From: Planctomycetaceae bacterium
Lineage (GTDB): Bacteria; Planctomycetota; Planctomycetia; Pirellulales; Thermoguttaceae
Length of the DNA: 17,786 bases
NCBI GenBank assembly: GCA_031256755.1
Contig: JAIRPZ010000020.1
Coordinates: 1 to 17,786, forward strand
Reading direction: 5' to 3'
Under the pieces are notes generated by a model, which made no database searches, was not told the DNA's origin, and saw nothing but the letters and a program-made list of their open reading frames with translations. The position numbers and the translations under genes are program-made. Numbering within the stretch: the stretch's first letter is position 1; each line of letters starts with the position of its first letter. This document shows, piece after piece, positions 7,333 to 14,257 of the stretch.

Positions 7333-8379
7333 ATGAAAATCGGTCTTGTCGGTTACAAAGGTTCGGGAAAGAGTACGCTGTTTCAATGGCTGACAGGGAT
7401 TCAGCCCGATCCGGCATTGACGCATAGTTTACAGTCCGCAACGGCTTCCATTCCCGAACCAAGATTCGAGGAATTGATAAAAATCTATAACCCGAAAAAG
7501 ATCACTTTCGCCGGTTTGGAAATTATGGACACGCCCGGTTTGGCACGGGATCAGCAAGGCAATCCTGCCCGGCTGGCGCAACTTCGCGAAGCCGATGCCC
7601 TTGTTTGGGTTGTGCCGATCTTTGATTCAACAGGCGGAGTACGCCGTCCCGCACAGGAAGAGATTGCCGCTTTCAAAGAAGATACGATCATTGCCGACCT
7701 CGAAATTGTTCTCAACCGGATTGAAAAAGTAACGGAACAAAACAAGCGTCCGGTTCCGAAACCGGAACATGAAAAGTTCGAATTTGAATTGTCCGTTCTT
7801 GAAATCCTTCGGGAAGGACTGGAAAGCGGCAAACCGGTAAAAGAGGATCAACTCACGCCGGAACAGCAGCGTGTTGTCCGGGGATTCCGTTTGTTGAGCG
7901 GTAAGCCGAGAATGATGATCATCAATACGCCGGACGATGAAACCGATTTGCCGCAGTACTCGAAGTATGCGGAACCGGACGTACCGGTACTGGCGGTGAG
8001 CGTTTCGCTGGAATCGGAACTTGCCGGAATGACGGCGGCGGAAAAAGAGGCGTTTCTTACCGAAATGGGTTTGCCGTCAACGGAAAAGGCGTTGGTATTG
8101 AAAACGATGTTGTCCGCATCAGGGCAGATGACATTTATGACGGCGGGCGAAAAAGAGATTCGGACATGGCTGGTGCCGAAAGGGGGGACGGCATTAGATG
8201 CGGCGGCGGCAATTCATACGGATATGGCGAAAGGATTTATCCGTGCCGAAGTGATGCGGGCAGAGGATCTGATTCGGCTTGGCAGCGAGCGGGCGGTGAA
8301 AGCCGAAAACCTTGTCCGGCGTGAACCGAAGGACTACATTGTCCAAGACGGCGATATTTTCCTGTTCCATTTTTCCTAG
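7333..8379 (+). CDS. YchF/OLA1-like GTP/ATPase (DUF933-type)
   Basis: This 348-residue protein begins with the P-loop GYKGSGKST (residues 7-15). It has a DTPGLA switch motif, an NTPD motif in the place of the N-x-x-(D/E) base-recognition element of YchF, and a C-terminal TGS-like domain. That domain reads IHTDMAKGFIRAEV and KDYIVQDGDIFLFHF, very close to the end of bacterial YchF. YchF proteins hydrolyse ATP or GTP and associate with ribosomes. This one is about 15 residues shorter than E. coli YchF (363), and its switch region (DTPGLARDQQGNP) lacks the longer family loop, so it looks like a divergent paralogue rather than canonical YchF. The ATG at 7333 is chosen over the GTG at 7327 because CAGGTG at 7324-7329, which contains that GTG, serves as the ribosome site. 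Confidence 0.88.
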   Translation: MKIGLVGYKGSGKSTLFQWLTGIQPDPALTHSLQSATASIPEPRFEELIKIYNPKKITFAGLEIMDTPGLARDQQGNPARLAQLREADALVWVVPIFDSTGGVRRPAQEEIAAFKEDTIIADLEIVLNRIEKVTEQNKRPVPKPEHEKFEFELSVLEILREGLESGKPVKEDQLTPEQQRVVRGFRLLSGKPRMMIINTPDDETDLPQYSKYAEPDVPVLAVSVSLESELAGMTAAEKEAFLTEMGLPSTEKALVLKTMLSASGQMTFMTAGEKEIRTWLVPKGGTALDAAAAIHTDMAKGFIRAEVMRAEDLIRLGSERAVKAENLVRREPKDYIVQDGDIFLFHFS

Positions 8380-8428
8380 CGAGTTTCACCCCTTGCCTGT
8401 ATGTTGAGTCACGCCCGCAGAACAGGTC

Positions 8429-8457
8429 TTGTACTGCGGAGACATTTTGAGTACAAT
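8429..8457 (+). promoter_or_regulatory. Sigma70-type promoter for asd, with a dyad around the -10
   Basis: TTGTAC (8429-8434), a 17-base spacer and TACAAT (8452-8457). A perfect inverted repeat, GCGGAG (8436-8441) and CTCCGC (8459-8464), flanks the -10 and could be an operator. The asd ATG is 51 bases downstream. Confidence 0.6.
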
Positions 8458-8508
8458 TCTCCGCGGTATATTTTGTATGCAAACCCCGTTTCAATTTTTT
8501 CCTCTGCT

Positions 8509-9528
8509 ATGTACGAATCTGTTGCTGTTGTCGGTGCGACCGGTGCCGTGGGAACTATCATTCTTGACCTGCTCGAAAAACGGAATTTCCCGTTCAAAAC
8601 GATTAAGTTCCTCGCCTCCAAGCGAAGTGCCGGTAAAACCGTCACATTCAAAGGACAGCCGCACACCATAGAAGAACTCACGCCGGATTCATTCACCGGC
8701 GTTCAATTAGCGATTGCCAGCACGCCGGACGAAACGGCACGGGATTTCGTTCCCGATGCCGTCAAACGGGGAACGCTCGTCATTGACGAAAGCGGCTATT
8801 GGCGGATGGACCCGGACGTACCGCTCGTTATTCCCGAAGTCAACGCTGCCGAAGCCAAAAAAGCAAAAAAAGGGATCATTTCCAGTCCGAATTGTTCCAC
8901 AACGCAATTGGTCGTTGCCGTAAAGCCGCTGCATGATTTCGGCAAAGTCAAGCGGATCGTTGTCAGCACCTATCAGGCGGTCAGCGGTGCCGGTCTTGCC
9001 GGAACCCGCGACCTCGAAAACGGCACGAAAACCGCCCTCGAAGGAAAAAACTACGATTGCGAATGTTTTCCTTATCCGATTGCCTTCAATTGTATTCCGC
9101 AAATTGGTTCCGTCAAAGAGGGTGCTGCGGAAAAAGAGGGCTACACTTCCGAAGAACTCAAACTGCTGTACGAAACCCGGAAAATTTTGGGAGATGACAC
9201 CATCCGGGTATGTCCGACAGCGGTGCGGGTTCCGGTGGCCAATGGTCACAGCGAAAGTATTTTGGTCGAAACGGAACGAAAAATCACCGCCGAAAAAGCA
9301 AGGGAATTGTTTGCCGCAATGGAAGGCGTAATCGTGATGGACGACATTGCCCGAAAGAAGTACCCGATGCCGAATTTCTGTACCGGACGGGACGAAGTTT
9401 TTGTCGGACGTATCCGCGAAGACCTGTCCTGCGAAAACGGATTGGCGTTTTGGTGCGTCAGCGACAACCTTCGCAAGGGAGCGGCAACGAATGCGGTGCA
9501 GATTGCCGAGTGGCTGCAAAAGAATTAG
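8509..9528 (+). CDS. asd: Aspartate-semialdehyde dehydrogenase
   Basis: The enzyme reduces beta-aspartyl phosphate to aspartate semialdehyde with NADPH, the branch point to lysine/diaminopimelate, threonine and methionine. The NADP-binding GATGAVG is at residues 9-15. The catalytic cysteine is C129 in SSPNCSTTQ, followed by STYQAVSGAGLAGTRDLENG. The C-terminal half has VRVPVANGHSESILVETE with the substrate and catalytic His region. Length is 339 residues, standard for the family. The ATG at 8509 is chosen: the frame stays open upstream to an ATG at 8401, but that stretch contains the promoter and adds no family-like sequence. The gene stands alone, without lysC or dapA neighbours. The next gene converges after about 60 bases. 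Confidence 0.95.
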   Translation: MYESVAVVGATGAVGTIILDLLEKRNFPFKTIKFLASKRSAGKTVTFKGQPHTIEELTPDSFTGVQLAIASTPDETARDFVPDAVKRGTLVIDESGYWRMDPDVPLVIPEVNAAEAKKAKKGIISSPNCSTTQLVVAVKPLHDFGKVKRIVVSTYQAVSGAGLAGTRDLENGTKTALEGKNYDCECFPYPIAFNCIPQIGSVKEGAAEKEGYTSEELKLLYETRKILGDDTIRVCPTAVRVPVANGHSESILVETERKITAEKARELFAAMEGVIVMDDIARKKYPMPNFCTGRDEVFVGRIREDLSCENGLAFWCVSDNLRKGAATNAVQIAEWLQKN

Positions 9529-9550
9529 CGGAAATCATCATCACACTCAT

Positions 9551-9580
9551 GGGAAAAGCGGACTCTGTCCTTTGGTTCCC
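9551..9580. terminator. Possible hairpin between convergent asd and sugar transferase genes
   Basis: GGAC-TCT-GTCC forms the tip of an imperfect stem continued by GGGAA and TTCCC, in the 59-base gap between two convergent genes. There is no T-run on either side, so it is at best a weak or Rho-aided stop. Confidence 0.25.
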
Positions 9581-9587
9581 GGGATGG

Positions 9588-10628
9588 TTACGATTTCGGC
9601 AGGTGCGGCACGGGTGTCAGCGTTGTTTCATCGAAACTTTCGATCCCGATAACTTCTGCCAACGGCGAGTTTTTCGGGTCTTGGCAGATACCGCATAACC
9701 GCAGCAAATATTGATAAAGTGATTTGCTGCGTACAAATTTACATGCGGTTCCCAACAAAATTTTGAAATCAAACCACAGTCCGGCATTGTTAATGTAATC
9801 CAAATCAAGAATCAATTTTTTGCGGACATCACGCACATCGGAATCCGGTGGCAGATTAATTTGAGCATATCCGGTCATACCGGGCAAAACCGACAAACGG
9901 TGTTCATAACCGGCAACATAATCCGGGGCATAATCGTGCAGAATTTTTCCGATTGCACCGTTGATGATCGTTTGTTTTTTGTTTGGAAGCATCGTTTCTC
10001 CGGTTTGCCGCTGCCTTGCAAATTCAAGGTGCTGATTGATTTTTTTTGCAATTCCTTCGGCAGCGAACAGTTCTTCAAATTCAGGACGGAAAATTTTCTC
10101 TCTCGCTTCGATAAACGGTTCGACAAATTCCGGTCGTTCCGGTCTCGGACCGATCACGGTCATTTCTCCGCGCCAAACATTGATGATTTGCGGCAGTTCG
10201 TCAATGTGCAGTTTCCGCATGATTTTGCCGATCCGCGTAATCCGCGGATCCTGATTGCCTGCCCAAACGGCACCGGTACCGGCTTCAGCATCTACCACCA
10301 TTGACCGGATTTTGTACATTTTGAACGGCTTACCGTTTTTACTGCACCGAACCTGCGAATAGATAATCGGTCCCTTTGAAGTCAGCCGGGTCAGGAGCAT
10401 GAACAAAAGGATAACCGAACCAATGACCGGCAGCGTTAGCACAGATACTGCCACATCAACGTACCACTTGTACCGGTAATAACGGGGAATTGTCGGTTTT
10501 AATGTATCCTCCCACTCCCGTACTTTTTGCCTTATTTCTTCGGCAATTTTTTCTTTTTCGCCGGCATCTGTTCGATTGGCGTTGTTCTTTGTTTCTGACG
10601 TATTCATTGATGACGGCTGCCGTTCCAT
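9588..10628 (-). CDS. Bacterial sugar transferase (undecaprenyl-phosphate sugar-1-phosphate transferase type)
   Basis: Such enzymes start exopolysaccharide or O-antigen repeat units by moving a sugar-1-phosphate from a nucleotide sugar to undecaprenyl phosphate in the inner membrane. Visible are one membrane helix (about 56-80), GPIIYSQVRCSKNGKPFKMYKIRSM (86-110, seen as consecutive landmarks), HIDELPQIINVWRGEMTVIGPRPERPEF (141-168) and VLPGMTGYAQINLP (247-260), followed by DYINNAGLWFDFKILLGT. Between PEF168 and the PGMTG motif lie about 80 residues, where most relatives have around 20, so there is an insertion at roughly 175-235. The promoter at 10640-10667 leaves almost no leader before M1 (10628), so M8 (ATG at 10605-10607) may be the true start. 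The sugar cannot be predicted. No other polysaccharide genes are adjacent. Confidence 0.88.
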   Translation of the reverse strand: MERQPSSMNTSETKNNANRTDAGEKEKIAEEIRQKVREWEDTLKPTIPRYYRYKWYVDVAVSVLTLPVIGSVILLFMLLTRLTSKGPIIYSQVRCSKNGKPFKMYKIRSMVVDAEAGTGAVWAGNQDPRITRIGKIMRKLHIDELPQIINVWRGEMTVIGPRPERPEFVEPFIEAREKIFRPEFEELFAAEGIAKKINQHLEFARQRQTGETMLPNKKQTIINGAIGKILHDYAPDYVAGYEHRLSVLPGMTGYAQINLPPDSDVRDVRKKLILDLDYINNAGLWFDFKILLGTACKFVRSKSLYQYLLRLCGICQDPKNSPLAEVIGIESFDETTLTPVPHLPKS

Positions 10629-10639
10629 AGAGGGAACAC

Positions 10640-10667
10640 ATTCTACCGCTTATCAGAAATCTGTCAA
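10640..10667 (-). promoter_or_regulatory. Strong sigma70-type promoter for the sugar transferase gene
   Basis: Read on the minus strand: TTGACA (10667-10662), a 16-base spacer and TAGAAT (10645-10640). The expected start of transcription is about 4-5 bases before the first ATG (10628). Confidence 0.7.
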
Positions 10668-10691
10668 GTGATAACGGTTTCAAACAAGAGC

Positions 10692-10710
10692 GGCGGGTGG
10701 TTGCGCCGCC
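10692..10710 (-). terminator. Possible terminator hairpin downstream of the decayed gene
   Basis: GGCGG and CCGCC form a five-base GC stem around a nine-base loop. On the minus strand it is followed by CTCTTGTTTG, a weak T-rich tract. It sits between the stop of the decayed gene (10716) and the sugar transferase promoter. Confidence 0.35.
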
Positions 10711-10715
10711 ACTGT

Positions 10716-11206
10716 CTATTTCGTTAACTCGAACTGAATGTCTTTTGTTCCGCCTTGCGGAATATCGGCAGTCAGACCGGAGGTTTCAACGGAACTGTAC
10801 TGTACCGGAATCAGCGGCGGTGCGTCCTTGTTTGATTCCGCCGCGTCTGCCGCAAATGCTATATGAACCGTTACCGCTTGGTACGAGGCCGAATGATTCT
10901 TGAATCGTATCGGTCATAAACTTAACCGAACCGTGTTTCTGCAAGACCGTAAAGCATTTACAAACGCCGAAACGTCTTTTTTATTGATTGCGACAAACCC
11001 ACCGCAAATTTTTCAGAATATCTGTCCCGCAAGCTTGATTACCGCTTGAATTTCCTGATTACCGAATCGCTGAACACATGAACCAGTCCGTCGGTTTCCT
11101 CATAATAACCAACGTGGCGAACGCCCACAAAGCCTATTCCTGCAATAAAACACACGCCCCCGAAAAAGACGTAAAACAAAACTGAACGGATAATGCCTTT
11201 TTTCAT
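10716..11206 (-). pseudogene. Decayed small membrane-anchored protein gene
   Basis: From an ATG at 11206 the minus strand encodes 55 residues with an N-terminal membrane helix (MKKGIIRSVLFYVFFGGVCF and on) and stops at a TAA (11041-11039). The same frame then continues protein-like, SSLRDRYSEKFAVGLSQSIKK, so the TAA may be a mutated CAA. At a run of six A (minus strand) near 10980 the sense shifts frame (DVSAFVNAL), then again (VLQKHGSVKFMTD). It returns to the frame ending at 10716 with FKNHSASYQAVTVHIAF and later GLTADIPQGGTKDIQFELTK. Taken together these give about 160 residues of one ancestral protein, broken by one stop and two or three frameshifts. I do not recognise the family. The 55-residue head alone could still be expressed as a small membrane protein. 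Assembly error is an alternative to true decay. Confidence 0.5.
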
Positions 11207-11342
11207 TATTCTTCTGTCTTTTTTGTTTCGTATGTTTGGATGATTTCTTCTGCTAATCATCAAGATAACACAAACAATCGTTCAGCGCACTCCAATTCTT
11301 GCCAAAATAATCAGGAAAACGTAACTTTACATGAAAATCATG

Positions 11343-11388
11343 AAAAAAAGTGCTTTGCGGCAGTCAATTCAATAAATTGATACCGCAA
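11343..11388 (-). terminator. Rho-independent terminator of mutS
   Basis: Downstream of the mutS stop the minus strand forms a stem of TTGCGG/CCGCAA (11388-11383 with 11360-11355) plus TCAATT/AATTGA (11380-11375 with 11369-11364). A small internal loop separates the two parts and a five-base loop caps the stem. Four bases later comes a run of seven T (11349-11343). This is a textbook intrinsic terminator. Confidence 0.78.
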
Positions 11389-11395
11389 CCCTGAT

Positions 11396-14050
11396 TTACA
11401 CCAGCATTTTCCAGTCGCTCACCAATTTGAGGGCATCAAGAGGACGCAGACCGTTCACATCTAACTCCCGCAATGCCGCAAGGATCGGATGATCGTCCGA
11501 ACCGAACAATGAAAACTGCACTCCGCCAACGGAGAATTTTGTCCCGCCGGAAGGAACGGCGGACTTTTGTTCGGCACCTGTGCGGCGGCTTTGATAGTGC
11601 TGCGTTTCTAATTCGTTCAAAATCACTTGCGACCGTTCCACCACTTCCGAAGGCACACCCGCCAATTTCGCTACGTGAATTCCGTAACTTTTATCCGCCG
11701 CCCCCCGGATAATTTTGTGCAGAAACACAACTTCACCACGCTCTTCCCGGACGGCTACGTTCAAATTGCATACTCCGTCCATCGTTTCCGATAAGTCCGT
11801 CAATTCATGATAATGCGTTGCAAACAGTGTCCGGCAATCAATCCGGTTATGAAGATATTCGACAATCGCCCACGCCAGCGACAAACCGTCGTAAGTACTC
11901 GTTCCCCGTCCGACTTCATCAAGGATCACTAAACTATGCTGCGTCGACTGGTTCAAAATCCGGGCGGTTTCTGTCATTTCCACCATGAACGTACTCTGTC
12001 CTCTCGCAATTTCATCGCTGGCACCGACGCGTGCAAAAATCCGGTCGCAAATACCGATTTCCGCCGCACGTGCCGGAATAAAACTGCCGATCTGCGCCAT
12101 GATGCACAGCAGCGCATTTTGACGGATAAACGTACTTTTGCCCGCCATATTCGGACCGGTAATCAGTTGAATCCGATCTTTTTTTTCGCCGATCGCGGTG
12201 TCATTCGGGACAAACGTTCCCGCCGGTTCGAGCGCGTCCAAAACGGGATGCCGTCCGTCAACGATATTCAGAACCGGTTCGGCAACCAGTTTCGGACGGC
12301 AATAGCCGCGTTCTCTGGCAATCGTTGCACAGGATGCCGCCGTGTCCAAAACGGCAATCGCTCTTGATACCCGCTGCAAAATCGGACGGTATTCGCAGGT
12401 CTTTGCCCGAATCTGCTCAAACAATTCGACTTCCAGTGCAATCGCTCTTTCGACCGCCGTCAGCACTTTTTCTTCGTATTCTTTCAATTCCGGCGTAATG
12501 TACCGCTCGGCATTTTTCAGTGTCTGTTTCCGCGTGTAATTGACCGGAATTTTGGTTTGGTGAACATTGGTAATTTCGATGTAATAGCCGAACACACTGG
12601 TATAACCGACTTTTAATGTCGGAATTCCGGTGCGAGCGATTTCGGCGGCTTGATATTTGGCGATCCAGTCCTTGCCGCTTGTTTGCAGCGACCGCAATTC
12701 ATCGAGTTCGGCATGGAAACCGGCTTTGATAAATCCGCCTTCCCGAATTTGACAGGACGCATTCTCTTCAAATGCCGCAGTCAATATCCGCTCTAAATCT
12801 TCGCACGGATCAATTTCGCAGCACAGCGATTGCAGAATGGGGGACTGTGCTGTCGCCAGTTTTTCCCGAAAAAAGGGAAGCGCACGAAGTGTCCGTCCGA
12901 TCATCACGAGGTCTCTCGGTGTACACCGGTTTTGCAGTACGCGGGTCAAAATCCGGGAAATATCGTAGACCTTTCGGAGTTGCTCCCGCAGATCGGAGAC
13001 GAGTTGATCGTTGCGGTACAGTTCTTCGATGGCATCCTGCCGGGCGGTGATTTGGTTAATGTCGGTCAAGGGGGCAACGACCGCTTCCGCCAGCACTCTG
13101 GAACCCATCGGAGTCACGCAGCGGTCAATGATGCCGAGCAGCGCACCGTGCCGGCTGCTGCCGCGTATGGAAAGGGTGATTTCCAGCGACCGGCGGCTGG
13201 CTTCGTCAATTTCCAACTGCGAACCGAGCCGGTACGGCGTGAGGGAAGCAATTTGTACGGAGGATTGTTTCTGCGTTTCGTTCAGGTAATCGATGACCGC
13301 GCCGGCAGCGCAGATCGCCGGTATGTCAGACGGTTTATCAGCGGAAAAGCCGAAGCCCTCAAGCGTGGCCGTTCCGAATTGTGCCAGCAGTGCTGCGGAG
13401 GCGGAGCGTAAGCCGAAAGTCCAGTCGGGGCGTTTCGTGAGCAACGCCGTACTTTGCGGCGGCATCTGAAAGGATTCTTTATCGCTGTACAGAATTTCGG
13501 CTGGCGCGATTCGGGCGAGATGTTCCATCAGTTGATTTTGCGGCACGGCAGCGGCAAAGAAATCGCCGGTGGAAAGTTCGACCCAAGCGAGACCGGCTTC
13601 GCTGCGTCTGTCCGGGTTTGACCGCCGGCTGTCTGTGCCGAGAAGCACGGCGGCAAGATAGTTGGACGCTTTCGGATCGAGCAGCGTTTCTTCGGTGATG
13701 GTACCGGCGGAAACGATGCGTGTGACGGCGCGTTTGACGATTCCTTTCGCTGTTTTCGGGTCTTCGATTTGATCGCAGACGGCGGCGCGGTAGCCGGCGG
13801 CAATGATTTTGGCGATATAGGCATCGAGTTGATGATGGGGAAAACCCGCCATCGGCATGCCGTCAGCACCTTTCTCGCGGCTTGTGAGGGCAAGACCGAG
13901 TATTTTGGCACCGATCTTGGCATCTTCGAGAAACATTTCGTAAAAATCGCCCATGCGGAACAAAAGCAGGGCTTCGGGGCAAACTTTCTTTGCCTCATGA
14001 AACTGCCGCATCATCGGCGTTTCATGCTTGGGGTTAGGATAAATGGACAT
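11396..14050 (-). CDS. mutS: DNA mismatch repair protein MutS
   Basis: MutS finds mismatches and small loops and, with MutL, triggers repair. The mismatch-reading F-x-E motif is FYE at residues 36-38, the same numbering as in E. coli. The clamp and lever regions follow, including YTSVFGYYIEITNVH (483-497). The ATPase has Walker A GPNMAGKST (632-640), the DEIARGQSTFMVEM signature (679-692), Walker B LVILDEVGRGTS (707-718) and ATHYHEL (744-750). The C-terminal helix-turn-helix and tail end with VNGLRPLDALKLVSDWK, as in the family. At 884 residues it is slightly longer than E. coli MutS (853) and appears intact. It is a single gene with its own promoter and terminator; mutL is not in the window. 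The start is the only sensible ATG, with a TATAAT just eight bases upstream. Confidence 0.97.
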   Translation of the reverse strand: MSIYPNPKHETPMMRQFHEAKKVCPEALLLFRMGDFYEMFLEDAKIGAKILGLALTSREKGADGMPMAGFPHHQLDAYIAKIIAAGYRAAVCDQIEDPKTAKGIVKRAVTRIVSAGTITEETLLDPKASNYLAAVLLGTDSRRSNPDRRSEAGLAWVELSTGDFFAAAVPQNQLMEHLARIAPAEILYSDKESFQMPPQSTALLTKRPDWTFGLRSASAALLAQFGTATLEGFGFSADKPSDIPAICAAGAVIDYLNETQKQSSVQIASLTPYRLGSQLEIDEASRRSLEITLSIRGSSRHGALLGIIDRCVTPMGSRVLAEAVVAPLTDINQITARQDAIEELYRNDQLVSDLREQLRKVYDISRILTRVLQNRCTPRDLVMIGRTLRALPFFREKLATAQSPILQSLCCEIDPCEDLERILTAAFEENASCQIREGGFIKAGFHAELDELRSLQTSGKDWIAKYQAAEIARTGIPTLKVGYTSVFGYYIEITNVHQTKIPVNYTRKQTLKNAERYITPELKEYEEKVLTAVERAIALEVELFEQIRAKTCEYRPILQRVSRAIAVLDTAASCATIARERGYCRPKLVAEPVLNIVDGRHPVLDALEPAGTFVPNDTAIGEKKDRIQLITGPNMAGKSTFIRQNALLCIMAQIGSFIPARAAEIGICDRIFARVGASDEIARGQSTFMVEMTETARILNQSTQHSLVILDEVGRGTSTYDGLSLAWAIVEYLHNRIDCRTLFATHYHELTDLSETMDGVCNLNVAVREERGEVVFLHKIIRGAADKSYGIHVAKLAGVPSEVVERSQVILNELETQHYQSRRTGAEQKSAVPSGGTKFSVGGVQFSLFGSDDHPILAALRELDVNGLRPLDALKLVSDWKMLV

Positions 14051-14058
14051 CGGTAATC

Positions 14059-14085
14059 ATTATATCACAACGGCAGGAAAGTCAA
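14059..14085 (-). promoter_or_regulatory. mutS promoter almost on top of the start codon
   Basis: On the minus strand: TTGACT (14085-14080), a 15-base spacer and a perfect TATAAT (14064-14059). Only eight bases separate the -10 from the mutS ATG, so the transcript should be leaderless or nearly so. Confidence 0.55.
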
Positions 14086-14257
14086 ATTTTGCAGTTAAGA
14101 ACAGCAAAAAGTTCGTTAATAAGAGCGGGCGGCAACCCTTGCCGGACAGGCATTGGAAGCGGAACACAAGCGGCCTATATCCGCTGTTTTATTGGTGTCC
14201 GGCGGCGGAAGAATGTCCGGCTTGTGAACCGCATAACACCGGTTTTGCCGCCGGCTT

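Noticed and set aside
14159..14186. AGCGG/CCGCT hairpin followed by GTTTTATT as a plus-strand terminator
   Set aside because: No plus-strand gene ends there, the stem is only five bases, and on the minus strand no T-run follows.
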